From NCBI RefSeq assembly GCF_009828095.1, contig NZ_WTYP01000002.1, positions 67,001 to 131,000 of the forward strand: 64,000 nt of DNA. Direction: 5' to 3'. A program made the position numbers and the translations under genes. Positions within the stretch are counted from its first letter, which is position 1, and each line of letters opens with the position of its first letter. Positions 32,814 through 44,677 of this stretch are shown piece by piece. The stretch is from Pontixanthobacter luteolus (GTDB taxonomy: Bacteria > Pseudomonadota > Alphaproteobacteria > Sphingomonadales > Sphingomonadaceae). The notes below the pieces were generated by a model. That model was not told the origin of the DNA. It saw nothing but the letters and a program-made list of their open reading frames with translations, and did not search any database.

Positions 32814-33941
32814 ATGAATGAAATACGCCCTTGGCGCACCATAGAACGCCGGAAATGCCGCCAGATCATGGTCGGCGACACGCCGGTTGGCGGCGATGCC
32901 CCGATCACGGTCCAGACGATGACCAACACGCCGACCGAGGACGCGGTGGCAACTCTCGACCAGATACGGCGTTGCGAAGATGCCGGCGCCGATATTATTC
33001 GCGTATCCTGTCCGACCAAGGAAGCGACCGACGCGTTTGGCAAAATTACCAAGGCAGCACGCATTCCGATCGTGGCGGACATCCACTTTCACTATAAACG
33101 CGCGCTCGAGGCGGCCGATGCAGGCGCCGCCTGCCTTCGCATCAATCCGGGCAATATCGGATCGAACGAACGCGTCGCCGAAGTTGTGCGTGCAGCGAAG
33201 GCAAACGGCTGCGCGATCCGCATCGGGGTGAATGCCGGCAGTCTCGAAAAACACTTGCTGGAAAAATACGGCGAACCCTGCCCCGAGGCACTGGTCGAAA
33301 GCGCGCTTGATCATATCAAGTTGCTGCAGGACCACGATTTCCATGAATTCAAGGTCGCTGTAAAAGCAAGCGATGTGTTTCTGGCCGTAGCTGCGTATCA
33401 GCAGCTGGCCGATACCGTTGATTGCCCGCTCCACCTCGGGATCACGGAAGCCGGCGGGCTGATCGGCGGGACGGTCAAATCCAGCATCGGGATGGGCAAC
33501 CTGCTGTGGGCCGGTATCGGCGACACCATCCGCGTATCGTTGTCGGCTGAGCCTGAAGAAGAAGTGCGTGTCGGCTTTGAAATGCTGAAAGCGCTGGGCC
33601 TGCGCACCCGCGGGGTTCGGGTGGTTTCCTGCCCCAGCTGCGCACGCCAGGGTTTCGACGTAATCCGCACCGTTCAGGCGCTGGAAGAACGGCTTCAGCA
33701 TATCAAGACACCGCTATCGCTGTCGGTCCTTGGCTGCGTAGTCAACGGACCGGGTGAAGCGCGCGAAACCGACATCGGGCTGACCGGCGGCGGCAACGGC
33801 AAGCACATGGTTTATCTGTCAGGCGTGACCGATCACACTGTGCAGAGCGCCGACATGCTCGACCACATCGTCGACCTGGTCGAGGCGAAGGCCGCCGCGC
33901 TGGAGGCGGAAGCTGAACAACAAGCAGTTGCCGCTGAATAA
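32814..33941 (+). CDS. ispG: 4-hydroxy-3-methylbut-2-en-1-yl diphosphate synthase (IspG/GcpE)
   Basis: A 375-residue [4Fe-4S] enzyme of the MEP isoprenoid pathway, converting MEcPP to HMBPP. It opens with [20 protein letters not shown] and [14 protein letters not shown]; substrate-binding [13 protein letters not shown] and LRINPGNIG are present. The three cluster Cys lie in [12 protein letters not shown] and [12 protein letters not shown]. It lacks the large middle insertion of plant and some bacterial forms. It is first in a tightly packed operon of six genes running to the HDAC-like gene. Confidence 0.96.
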   Translation: MNEIRPWRTIERRKCRQIMVGDTPVGGDAPITVQTMTNTPTEDAVATLDQIRRCEDAGADIIRVSCPTKEATDAFGKITKAARIPIVADIHFHYKRALEAADAGAACLRINPGNIGSNERVAEVVRAAKANGCAIRIGVNAGSLEKHLLEKYGEPCPEALVESALDHIKLLQDHDFHEFKVAVKASDVFLAVAAYQQLADTVDCPLHLGITEAGGLIGGTVKSSIGMGNLLWAGIGDTIRVSLSAEPEEEVRVGFEMLKALGLRTRGVRVVSCPSCARQGFDVIRTVQALEERLQHIKTPLSLSVLGCVVNGPGEARETDIGLTGGGNGKHMVYLSGVTDHTVQSADMLDHIVDLVEAKAAALEAEAEQQAVAAE

Positions 33942-34651
33942 TGGGCGCAGTCTTCAAACGCTTCGCCGAGGTCCTGCGTGACGGGATATCATTGTTCTGG
34001 ATCGCACCGCTGATCGCTGCTCTGGCTGTCGTACCCGAGTTCATCCAGCATGTGGCCGAAATCAACATCGGCATGTTTGCCAGCAAGGAAGCGTTCAATT
34101 CGCTCGCTTCGGATCCCCGGCGGATGGTCTGGGGCGTGCTGAAAATCGTCGGCCTGTTTCTGTGCATCATGGCAGCCGCACGGTTCTGGGGCGCACGGGA
34201 TCGCGGCCAGAAATGGTGGGATGTACGCGGCCTGGCGTGGCGCAATTTCTGGATCGCGATTGTCCTCCTCGTGATTACGGCAATTCCCGGTTTGGTTTTG
34301 CCGTCGATCACCAGCAAACAGGTCAGCGACGTGGTCAGCATAGTCATCGGCATCGCTACATTGCCGCTGCTTGCCCTACTGATTGCAGGCCTGATCGGCG
34401 ACAGGGACACCGGCCTTGCGGCGATCTATCGTTCGGGCTGGCTTGCTACCCTGCGAATTCTGATCTTCGCCGCTGCCGTATGGGTGCCGCTGCAATGGCT
34501 TCATGAACTCAATCACCAATGGGCGATGGGGCAGAGTGCTGCTGCGGTCTGGGCATTGATGGTATTCGATTCCCTAGTCGTCGGCGCACTGGCGATGCTG
34601 GCAGGCACGGCAATGCACCATGGATACGTCCTCCGGAGAACAAAGGAATAG
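33941..34651 (+). CDS. Uncharacterised polytopic membrane protein
   Basis: A 236-residue protein whose ATG overlaps the ispG stop (TAATG). About six hydrophobic segments are visible, for example LFWIAPLIAALAVVPEF, VLKIVGLFLCIMAAARFWG, FWIAIVLLVITAIPGLVL and ALMVFDSLVVGALAMLAG. Conserved-looking polar motifs are WWDVRGLAWRNF and LHELNHQWAMG. I do not recognise a family. Coupling to ispG and the following flavoprotein suggests co-expression only. Confidence 0.75.
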   Translation: MGAVFKRFAEVLRDGISLFWIAPLIAALAVVPEFIQHVAEINIGMFASKEAFNSLASDPRRMVWGVLKIVGLFLCIMAAARFWGARDRGQKWWDVRGLAWRNFWIAIVLLVITAIPGLVLPSITSKQVSDVVSIVIGIATLPLLALLIAGLIGDRDTGLAAIYRSGWLATLRILIFAAAVWVPLQWLHELNHQWAMGQSAAAVWALMVFDSLVVGALAMLAGTAMHHGYVLRRTKE

Positions 34652-34654
34652 CTA

Positions 34655-36109
34655 ATGAGCGCGGATTTCGAGACCGATTACCTTGTTGTCGGCGCTGGTG
34701 CGGTCGGCCTCGCTTTCGTTGATGCGCTGCTTGACGAAGATCCCGACTGCCATGTGACGATCGTGGACATGCACGCCAAGCCGGGTGGACACTGGAACGA
34801 CGCCTATTCCTTTGTCGCCCTGCATCAACCAAGCGCATTCTACGGCGTTAATTCCTTGGAATTCGGCGACGATGTGGTGGATTCGCACGGTCCGAACAAG
34901 GGGCTCTACCCGCTTGCAAGCGGCGCTGAAGTCTCTGCCTATTTCACACACCTGATGAACCGGCGCCTGCTGCCGTCCGGTCGCGTCTCTTACCATCCCC
35001 TGTCCCGGTATGACGGGGATGGTTCAGATGGCCATGCCGCATTTGATTCGATTCTTTCCGGCAAACGGACGAACGTGAAGGTGCGCAAGAAAACCGTCGA
35101 TGCCACGTTTTACAAGACATCGGTCCCGTCCACCCACAAGCGCCAGTTCGGCGTTGCTCCAGGAACCCCGATGGCAATTCCCGGCGACCTGCCCGATCTG
35201 TGGAAACGGGGCAACGACCTGCCAGCCCATTATGCAATCCTGGGCGCGGGCAAGACTGCCATGGATGCAGGCGTATGGTTGCTACAAGCCGGTGTCGATC
35301 CTGACGATATCACCTGGGTTCGCCCGCGCGATTCCTGGTTGATAAACCGGACCTACACGCAGCCGGGGCCGGATTTCTTTGAAAAGGTCGTCGAAAACCA
35401 GATTGCCCAACTGAACGCTGCGGCAGAGGCAAAGACCGGCGATGAAATGTTCGAATTGCTGGGCCGCGGCGGATATATGCTTCGTATCGACGAAGACGTG
35501 AAGCCGGAGATGTTCCACTACGCCACGATTTCGGAAGGCGAGATCGATCTGCTGCGCCAGATCAAGAATGTCGTACGTAAAGGCCGGGTAACTTCGGTTG
35601 AACCGGGCAAGATTGTGTTTGCGGATGATGAACATTCTGTGCCTGGCAACACGCTGTTTATCGATTGCACGGCAACCGCTGTGCCGTTCGATGACACCCG
35701 CCAGCATGGGCCGCAGTTCCGCGGAGATACGATCGTGTTGCAACCTTTGCATGTTCCTCTGGTGACCTTCAGCGCGGCATTGACTGCATTTCTGGAGGTT
35801 CATTTCAGCGATGACGAGACAAAGAACCGCCTCGGCATCCCTGCACCGCTTACCGATACGCCAAACACCTATCCGCTGGGGATGCTCACCAATTTCATGA
35901 ACCGCGGGGCTTGGTCGCAAAATCCGAAGATCGCAGCCTGGCTGGCGAAATCCCGGCTGGACCCAACTGGTACAACCTTCGCCAAAATGATGGCAGAGGG
36001 GGATACCAGGCTTGCTGTGATGGGCGGCTTTCAGGCGGCGATCGAGACCGGTATTCCGGGTCTGCAGCGGCTTGCCGAAGCGGCGCAGGCGGAACATCAG
36101 CCGCGATGA
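34655..36109 (+). CDS. FAD/NAD(P)-binding flavoprotein, monooxygenase-like
   Basis: A 484-residue flavoprotein. The N-terminal FAD fold is DYLVVGAGAVGLAFVDALL (about residues 8-26), then an aromatic/His motif HAKPGGHWNDAYSFVALHQP resembling the group of flavin-containing monooxygenases (K-P-G-G-x-W). A second Rossmann motif, YAILGAGKTAMDAGVWLL (about 190-207), would bind NADPH. No membrane segments. Substrate unknown. It starts three bases after the previous stop and overlaps the next gene by ATGA. Confidence 0.82.
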   Translation: MSADFETDYLVVGAGAVGLAFVDALLDEDPDCHVTIVDMHAKPGGHWNDAYSFVALHQPSAFYGVNSLEFGDDVVDSHGPNKGLYPLASGAEVSAYFTHLMNRRLLPSGRVSYHPLSRYDGDGSDGHAAFDSILSGKRTNVKVRKKTVDATFYKTSVPSTHKRQFGVAPGTPMAIPGDLPDLWKRGNDLPAHYAILGAGKTAMDAGVWLLQAGVDPDDITWVRPRDSWLINRTYTQPGPDFFEKVVENQIAQLNAAAEAKTGDEMFELLGRGGYMLRIDEDVKPEMFHYATISEGEIDLLRQIKNVVRKGRVTSVEPGKIVFADDEHSVPGNTLFIDCTATAVPFDDTRQHGPQFRGDTIVLQPLHVPLVTFSAALTAFLEVHFSDDETKNRLGIPAPLTDTPNTYPLGMLTNFMNRGAWSQNPKIAAWLAKSRLDPTGTTFAKMMAEGDTRLAVMGGFQAAIETGIPGLQRLAEAAQAEHQPR

Positions 36110-36639
36110 GAGGCTCCTTGCTTGCCGCTGCTCTGTTCGCGCTCACACTCGCAGGGTGCGCCTCCACTGGTACGCAGATGACCGCTGCTTCAGGCAGTGA
36201 AAAACATCCCGAAGCAAGGCTGTACGATGCCAGCCGCAATGCAGCGGCCGATGTCGACGCCGCGCTTTCGCGGGCACGCAGTTCCGGCAACCACATCCTG
36301 ATCGTGCTGGGCGCAAATTGGTGTCACGATAGCCGGGCCTTCGCCGGGTGGACCGAAACCCCCCGGTTCAAGGAATTGCTCGGCTATCATTACGAAACCG
36401 TATTTGTGAATGTCGGCATGCCGCAGACAGGTGACGGACATAACATCGAAATTGCGAGGCGTTTCGGTATCGATGAAATCGTGGGCACTCCGACTGTCCT
36501 GATCCTGTCCCCTTCCGGCAGTCTGCTGAATGGCGAGACCGCCGGATCCTGGCGCAACGCCGCCAGCCGCACCGAACAATCGATTTACGAGGAGCTGGCA
36601 GGTTACATCCAGCACGATCCAGAGGTAGTGGCTGAGTGA
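36106..36639 (+). CDS. Thioredoxin-fold lipoprotein
   Basis: The ATG at 36106 overlaps the flavoprotein stop (ATGA) and gives 177 residues. The N-terminus is a lipoprotein signal (SLLAAALFALTLAGCAST, lipid-modified Cys about residue 18). The thioredoxin-like domain has VLGANWCHDSRAFAG, where the second active-site Cys is replaced by Ser (C-H-D-S), and a cis-Pro loop in VGTPTVLILSPSG. A single-Cys thioredoxin fold is more suited to glutathionylation or disulfide relay than to classic dithiol reduction. Extracytoplasmic. Confidence 0.85.
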   Translation: MRGSLLAAALFALTLAGCASTGTQMTAASGSEKHPEARLYDASRNAAADVDAALSRARSSGNHILIVLGANWCHDSRAFAGWTETPRFKELLGYHYETVFVNVGMPQTGDGHNIEIARRFGIDEIVGTPTVLILSPSGSLLNGETAGSWRNAASRTEQSIYEELAGYIQHDPEVVAE

Positions 36640-37073
36640 ACCGGCAATACGAGCTGAAGCTGATGGCTTACGAGCCATATTGGCGCGAATTGCTTGGCGC
36701 CTGGCTTCTTTCCATCCTCCTGCTGGCCTTGATCAAGGCCGTGCTGATCTGGATGCGCAAACCCAAGCCCGGCGAATTTGCCAGGTTAATTGGCCTCCCT
36801 TTTACATTGGCAATTTTTCTCCTTCCAGCGTTGGCATGTTTCCTCGGCGCGCTGCGCGCGCTCAATGACCATGGTTTCGCAGCGGCCATGGCTGTCATGA
36901 TCGGCGGTCCGCTGCTGGCCATTTTCGCCGCCTACAAATTGCAGACATTTTTCATCTGGCTGCTCACAGGGTTTGGGCAATGGCCGCGCGAGCCCCGGCC
37001 CCGCCAACCTGCGGTGCCGCCACCCGCCGGATCAGTGCCCACAATCGACGGCAAACCGATTTCACTGGATTAG
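36636..37073 (+). CDS. Uncharacterised membrane protein
   Basis: A 145-residue protein starting with GTG at 36636, overlapping the previous stop (GTGA). Three or four hydrophobic helices: [59 protein letters not shown] and a short [10 protein letters not shown]. The C-terminus is Pro/Arg-rich ([16 protein letters not shown]). No family recognised. Confidence 0.72.
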   Translation: MNRQYELKLMAYEPYWRELLGAWLLSILLLALIKAVLIWMRKPKPGEFARLIGLPFTLAIFLLPALACFLGALRALNDHGFAAAMAVMIGGPLLAIFAAYKLQTFFIWLLTGFGQWPREPRPRQPAVPPPAGSVPTIDGKPISLD

Positions 37074-37075
37074 CC

Positions 37076-37999
37076 GTGCTGCACGTCGTCCATCATGCCG
37101 ATTACATGGCGCCGCCACCGGAACGCGGCACGTTCAAATTCGACAAATACCAGCTCGTGATGATCGCCTTACGCGAATTTGCGCCTGACCACGGGGTCGC
37201 CCTGGTCGAACATGCCCCCGAACCGATGGCTCGCGAATGGCTGGAGGCTGTCCACTGCCCTGCCTATGTCGACCAGGTTTTCAGCGCCAGCGTTCCAAAG
37301 GACAAGGAACGCCGGATCGGCTTTCCCGTAACTCCGCATATCGCCAGCCGGGTACGCCATACAAATGGCGGAACATGGCTGGCCGCGCAGCTCGCTTTGG
37401 AGCACGGTTTTGCGGCGAACAGTGCGGCGGGCAGCCATCACGCTTTGCATGAAACAGGCGCGGGATACTGTGTGTTCAACGATCTGGCTGTCGCAGCCAA
37501 TCGGCTGATCGCTGAAGGTACTGCAAGGCGCGTTCTGATCGCCGACTGCGATGTACACCAGGGTGACGGCACCGCCAGCCTGACCGCCGGGCGAGACGAC
37601 ATCTTCACCCTGTCTTTCCATGCGGAAAAGAACTTCCCTGTGCGCAAGGCGCGTTCTGACCTCGATATTGCCCTTCCCGACAAGGCTGGCGACGCCGAAT
37701 ATCTCGCTGCGCTCAACCGCCATTTGCCCGGGGTGCTCGACAGGTTTCGGCCCGACCTTGTGCTCTATCAGGCCGGGGTCGATCCGCACGAAGACGACCG
37801 TCTGGGCCGCCTTTCCCTCACCGACAAGGGGCTGGACAAGCGCGACAGGTATGTCGTGGCGACGATACGGCAACGCGGCATTCCGGTCGCCAGCGCACTG
37901 GGCGGCGGCTACGGCAATGATCAAAGGGCGGTCGCTGATCGTCACGCAAGGTCGATGCTGGCCATGGCAGACGAGAACCGCCGCATTACACCGCGCTGA
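37076..37999 (+). CDS. Histone deacetylase-family (AcuC/HDAC-like) amidohydrolase
   Basis: GTG at 37076 ([15 protein letters not shown] when translated) lies two bases after the previous stop and gives 307 residues. HDAC landmarks: active-site His pair in [22 protein letters not shown] (split), zinc ligands Asp and His in [12 protein letters not shown], third ligand Asp in [13 protein letters not shown], and GGGYG near the C-terminus in place of the catalytic Tyr loop. Bacterial members deacetylate acetylated small molecules, polyamines or acetyl-CoA synthetase (AcuC). It is the last gene of the ispG operon. Confidence 0.9.
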   Translation: MLHVVHHADYMAPPPERGTFKFDKYQLVMIALREFAPDHGVALVEHAPEPMAREWLEAVHCPAYVDQVFSASVPKDKERRIGFPVTPHIASRVRHTNGGTWLAAQLALEHGFAANSAAGSHHALHETGAGYCVFNDLAVAANRLIAEGTARRVLIADCDVHQGDGTASLTAGRDDIFTLSFHAEKNFPVRKARSDLDIALPDKAGDAEYLAALNRHLPGVLDRFRPDLVLYQAGVDPHEDDRLGRLSLTDKGLDKRDRYVVATIRQRGIPVASALGGGYGNDQRAVADRHARSMLAMADENRRITPR

Positions 38000-38062
38000 C
38001 ACAACGGTTCGGCCCTTTCCCGTTCACCTGCCAGCTACGTCAAATTATGCTATACGGTGGAT

Positions 38063-38782
38063 ATGAACAGACGAGATCTCATCAAAGGTACTTTGGCAGC
38101 CGGTGCCGCGCTGGCTGTCCCCGCTCGCTTGCCTGCACAGGTTCGCGCCGGGCTTCCGCGTGATGCAAAGCTGGCAGAAATCGCCAAGCGGGCGCAGGCC
38201 AAGGCTGGCGATATGCTGTGGGCGAATGACTATGTCGGCATCGCAGATTTCGGGCTGAAATCGACAGAGCCTCGCTTCCATTTCGTAAATCTGGTGGCTG
38301 GCGAGGTGAAATCCTATCTTGTCACGCATGGTGACGGCTCAGATCCGGAGCATGATGGCTGGCTGAACTGGTTTTCCAACGTTCATGGGTCGCACTGCAC
38401 CAGCAAGGGGACCTATGCGACCTTTGGCTGGTACACTGGTCGCTATGGCACCTCGATCCGTCTCGAAGGTCTGGATGCGACGAATTCCAACGCTCTCGAC
38501 CGTGCAATCGTCATGCACAGGGCCAATTATGCAGAGCGTCAGCATCTTGAGAAATGGGGCCGTCTTGGCCGTTCGAATGGCTGTTTTGCGATGGGCGACG
38601 CGGAATTCAAACTGGCGCTGCTGCAACTTGGCGGCGGCCGGGTAATCCACGCCGATAGCCTGGGTTTGCAGGCAGACGGCACGGTGGTCACGCCGCCGAC
38701 AATCGACGAGCCTGCCGATATCGAGATCCTGCAGCGCGATCTGCCCACCGGGATCGAACAATCTAACCCCGGCGTTTATTGA
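38063..38782 (+). CDS. Secreted L,D-transpeptidase-like (YkuD_2) protein with Tat signal
   Basis: Start at ATG 38063 (GTG at 38057 also possible), 239 residues. NRRDLIKGTLAAGAALAVP is a Tat-type signal. The catalytic region contains VMHRANYAERQ and GRSNGCFAMGDAEF, the H...S-x-G-C core of the murein L,D-transpeptidase catalytic family PF13645 (YkuD_2), with the nucleophile Cys in NGCFAM. It likely acts on peptidoglycan or a lipid-linked peptide in the periplasm. It is convergent with a second, larger L,D-transpeptidase gene. Confidence 0.88.
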   Translation: MNRRDLIKGTLAAGAALAVPARLPAQVRAGLPRDAKLAEIAKRAQAKAGDMLWANDYVGIADFGLKSTEPRFHFVNLVAGEVKSYLVTHGDGSDPEHDGWLNWFSNVHGSHCTSKGTYATFGWYTGRYGTSIRLEGLDATNSNALDRAIVMHRANYAERQHLEKWGRLGRSNGCFAMGDAEFKLALLQLGGGRVIHADSLGLQADGTVVTPPTIDEPADIEILQRDLPTGIEQSNPGVY

Positions 38783-38796
38783 CACCGGGATATCCT

Positions 38797-38825
38797 GAAC
38801 CGGCGGCCATCAAGACCGCCGGTTC
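38797..38825. terminator. Bidirectional hairpin between convergent L,D-transpeptidase genes
   Basis: GAACCGGCGG (38797-38806) and CCGCCGGTTC (38816-38825) pair perfectly around a 9-base loop in the 55-bp gap between convergent stops at 38782 and 38838. No T tract on either side, so it may need Rho or act mainly as a 3' stabiliser. Confidence 0.6.
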
Positions 38826-38837
38826 GGTCATAGTACC

Positions 38838-40259
38838 TCAGGCGATGTCGCGCGGATCGTTTTCGATCGGGATCACCTGCTCGTCGGTAACCCGCGAACG
38901 GTTCGGCTTGCGCGGTGCATCCATGCTTTCCAGAACTGCATCGTCACGGCCGTAAATATCGGGGAATGCGGTAAGCGTGCCGTCGATATCCTGAGCCATG
39001 GTGAAATAGGTGATATAGGCGGGCATCGTCTTCTGGAACGGCACCTTGGTATATTCGCCAGACTTGAGTTTTTCGACGCCCTCATCAGCCGTCAGCCCGC
39101 CCTGCAGAATAGCCAAAGTAATCGCCAGTTCGGTTGCCCGTTCGGTACGGATGCAGCCATGGCTAAGCGCGCGCTTGTCATTGTTGAACAGGTGCCGTGA
39201 CGGGGTATCATGAAAGAAAATCGCGTGCCGGTTGGGCATATCGAGCTTCATCAAGCCCAGTGAGTTGCCTGGCCCCGGCTGCTGAACGACAGAAACCCAG
39301 CCGTTCGCGCCCTTGGTGGCAGAATAACCTGCCCGGCGGGCCCATGCCGGATTGTTCAGCACGCGCGCGCCAAGACCTTCGCCTTTGACGATCGATTGCG
39401 GGACAGTCCAAGTCGGATTGAAAATAACCCCTTCGACACTTTCCGCAATCTGCGGCGTCGCCGTGCGTCCGGGTTTGCCGACCACGGTGCGGTAGGTACG
39501 CACGATTTTGTCGTTCACCGTCAGACGCAGCTGATATTCCGGAACATTGGTCATCAGATATTGCTTGCCCAGATCGCGCGGCAGCCAGCGCCAGCGGTCC
39601 ATGTTGGCGCGGATCAACTTGTGCCGTTTGGCCTGTTCAGCCGGAGTTGCGGCCAGTTCGCGTTTCAGGCGGAGATAGTCCGGGTGTTCGGGCATGATCC
39701 GGGCGAGAGTCCCGGCAATATCGCCCGATGCAAGCGCATCTGCCATCAATTCGCCGGTTGGATAGCGATCCTGATCCGGATCGAACACGAACCATTGTTT
39801 GCGGCTGTCCATCGGCGTGCGCCCGTCGCGCAGATCCTCTACCAGAAATTGGAAGCTCTGGCTGGCGGCTTCGTCGAGCGCGGTACCGCTGCCCATGGCA
39901 ATCGCAGCACGCAGGCCGTCAAGATTGTAATCGGCCGAAACCAGACCTTCTTCGGAAACTCCCTCAACAACGGCAGCAAGTGCACGAGCATGTTCGACAG
40001 GCCACGCCTGAACGATCGGTTGCTTGGGCTTGCCCATTTCGTCGATCGCCTGAACGACTTCTTCCGATATGACAGGCGCGCCGTCCATCTCGACCGTCTG
40101 TTGTTCGATCGAGGCCGCGGGTGCTTCATCGGGAAGCAGATTGACCGGCTCTGAATTGCCCGAAGATTGCGCCGCCAGACCAGCAGGCACAAGAATTGCC
40201 GTCGCAGCAAGCAGGTGAAAACGCGTTTTTGAACTGTAAATCACTTGAATTCCATCCAT
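38838..40259 (-). CDS. YcbB-like L,D-transpeptidase
   Basis: I choose ATG 40259 (MDGIQVIYSS), after GAGGG, for 473 residues. A signal peptide (HLLAATAILVPAGLAAQ) precedes a scaffold domain (about 90-190) and the YkuD catalytic domain (about 220-400), whose active site is IFFHDTPSRHLF followed by ALSHGCIRTE with nucleophile Cys in SHGCIR. Size and the H-D-T-P-x-x-x-L-F motif are those of YcbB/LdtD, which makes 3-3 crosslinks in peptidoglycan and gives beta-lactam tolerance. The C-terminus is charged. Confidence 0.92.
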   Translation of the reverse strand: MDGIQVIYSSKTRFHLLAATAILVPAGLAAQSSGNSEPVNLLPDEAPAASIEQQTVEMDGAPVISEEVVQAIDEMGKPKQPIVQAWPVEHARALAAVVEGVSEEGLVSADYNLDGLRAAIAMGSGTALDEAASQSFQFLVEDLRDGRTPMDSRKQWFVFDPDQDRYPTGELMADALASGDIAGTLARIMPEHPDYLRLKRELAATPAEQAKRHKLIRANMDRWRWLPRDLGKQYLMTNVPEYQLRLTVNDKIVRTYRTVVGKPGRTATPQIAESVEGVIFNPTWTVPQSIVKGEGLGARVLNNPAWARRAGYSATKGANGWVSVVQQPGPGNSLGLMKLDMPNRHAIFFHDTPSRHLFNNDKRALSHGCIRTERATELAITLAILQGGLTADEGVEKLKSGEYTKVPFQKTMPAYITYFTMAQDIDGTLTAFPDIYGRDDAVLESMDAPRKPNRSRVTDEQVIPIENDPRDIA

Positions 40260-40396
40260 CTGGCGCCCTCGAAACAGTCCTGGCGCATTTGTCATTTTTA
40301 TCGGACTAGTAATTTAGCATCAACCATAATGCCTGTCTCGGGCCTTAATCACAGGAAAGAGATGACGCGTGGTGCGGTGCAGGATATGCCCGCGCC

Positions 40397-41293
40397 ATGT
40401 CCGCAGCACGCGCCATTTTGCCGTTCCTGGCCGCTTTGCTGGGTGTCGGCTTCCTGTCGTTGATGGATGCCTTCATGAAAAGCGCCGCTCTTGCCGCCGG
40501 GGCGTATAGCGCGGCGGTTTTCAGATCCGCCATTGCCGGGGCAATCATAACCCCTGTCTGGCTGGGCGCCGGCGGCAGATGGCCCGAACGGCCGGTTCTG
40601 AAACTCCACCTGATCCGGGGCACCGTGTCAGGCTTTATGGCACTGAGCTTCTTTTACGCCCTCACCAAGCTGCCAATTGCCGAAGCCATCGCGATCAGTT
40701 TCATCGCGCCTTTGCTGACACTTTATCTTGCGGCAATCATGCTGGGCGAAGTCATCAGGCCGCAGGCTGTGCTGGCTTCGATCCTCGGCCTCGCGGGAAC
40801 TATCGTGATCATCAGTGGACGGCTGGGCGCTGCCGAATACGACACGGAAACGATGAAGGGGCTTGGCGCGATCCTCTTTTCCGCCCTGCTCTACGCATAC
40901 AATTTCATCGTCATCCGCCAGCAGGCGCAGGTATCCAGCCCGCTGGAGGCGACGACTTTTCATAGCGGCGTTGCCTGCGCGGTGCTGCTGGTGTTTGCCC
41001 CGTGGTTCCTGACGGTGCCAGAATGGGAGCCTATGGGCGATATCGCCATCGCATCGGTGCTGACACTGGGCGGCGCGCTGGCGATCACCTGGGCCTATGC
41101 CCGGGCAGAAGCGCAATCATTGGTGCCGATGGAATATAGCGGCTTTTTGTGGGCAGCCCTGTTTGGCTGGATGTTCTTTCGCGAGCCGATCAGCACAGCG
41201 ACAATCGCCGGAACCGTCCTTATCGTGATCGGCTGCTGGATAGCGACCAGAACGAGACCCAAGGTCCCGCAAACGGAACAAAGCGCGCTGTAG
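40397..41293 (+). CDS. EamA/DMT-family transporter
   Basis: A 298-residue protein with ten hydrophobic segments arranged as two five-helix EamA repeats. Repeat 1 begins LGVGFLSLMDAFMKSAALAA and contains FFYALTKLPIAEAIAISFIAPLL, a typical end-of-EamA segment. Repeat 2 starts around GLGAILFSALLYAYNF and ends YSGFLWAALFGWMFFREPIS. The substrate is unpredictable (amino acids, metabolites or nucleotide sugars). A short Arg/Pro/Gln tail follows. Confidence 0.9.
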   Translation: MSAARAILPFLAALLGVGFLSLMDAFMKSAALAAGAYSAAVFRSAIAGAIITPVWLGAGGRWPERPVLKLHLIRGTVSGFMALSFFYALTKLPIAEAIAISFIAPLLTLYLAAIMLGEVIRPQAVLASILGLAGTIVIISGRLGAAEYDTETMKGLGAILFSALLYAYNFIVIRQQAQVSSPLEATTFHSGVACAVLLVFAPWFLTVPEWEPMGDIAIASVLTLGGALAITWAYARAEAQSLVPMEYSGFLWAALFGWMFFREPISTATIAGTVLIVIGCWIATRTRPKVPQTEQSAL

Positions 41294-41471
41294 GCGCTTG
41301 ATTGTTTGAAAGTATCACAATTTCGGCGCTGTTTGATCGATTTTGACGGTCTGGTCCCCTTGACCAATGCGGCCGGACGTAGCAGGTGCCGCGACAGAAA
41401 TTCAGCCCGGAAAACGCCCGATTCACCACCGGGACCAAACGGGCCTCATCCATGAAAGGATTACCCACAGC

Positions 41472-44143
<2,672 letters not shown>

Positions 44144-44144
<1 letters not shown>

Positions 44145-44569
44145 TGCGCAGCCACTTCCTGTGCCTCGCAGCGGTTGGCAGCTTTCTGCTTGCCAGCTGC
44201 GGGGCCAGTGAGGCCTCTGCCCCCGTTGCCGATACAGATACTGGTTCAATTGGCGGGCAGGTTCTGACCTTGGACGCAGCGGCGCTTGCCGGGAAACTGG
44301 AAGCGGGCACGGTTCATTTGATCGATGTGCGGACGGCAGAGGAATTTGCAGACAGCCACATCGCAGGCGCAGTTAATATCCCGCTCGCCCAGTTCGACCC
44401 GAAGGCGTTGACCAATTCGGATGGTGACGAAGTCATCCTCTACTGCCGAACGGATCGCCGTTCTGGGATTGCGGCCAGCGAGCTCGCGGAACACACCGGT
44501 CGTGATGCAGTCCATCTCGATGGCGGGATCATCGGTTGGGAAGAAGCGGGCATGCCCGTTTCGAAGTGA
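44144..44569 (+). CDS. Rhodanese-domain lipoprotein
   Basis: A 141-residue protein with a lipoprotein signal (LAAVGSFLLASCGASE, modified Cys about residue 19) and one rhodanese domain (about 45-140). The active loop is LYCRTDRRSG with Cys nucleophile, and VHLIDVRTAEEFADSHIAGAVNIP is the entry motif (split). Sulfurtransferase acting in the periplasm; acceptor unknown. The start overlaps the acnA stop. Confidence 0.9.
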
Positions 44570-44623
44570 CTTGCCACACTCAGGTCATGCCTGAGCGCTG
44601 ATCTCAGCGATAACTCCAGATAC

Positions 44624-44657
44624 AAAAAGGGCGGCATCACGCGGTGCCGCCCTTTTT
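44624..44657. terminator. Bidirectional intrinsic terminator
   Basis: AAAAAGGGCGGCA (44624-44636) and TGCCGCCCTTTTT (44645-44657) form a perfect stem with T tracts on both strands and an 8-base loop. It lies between the rhodanese stop (44569) and the convergent Ser-rich gene stop (44678). A smaller hairpin, CTCAGG...CCTGAG, is at 44579-44595. Confidence 0.92.
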
Positions 44658-44677
44658 CAATGCGTGTTCGTGAGAGC

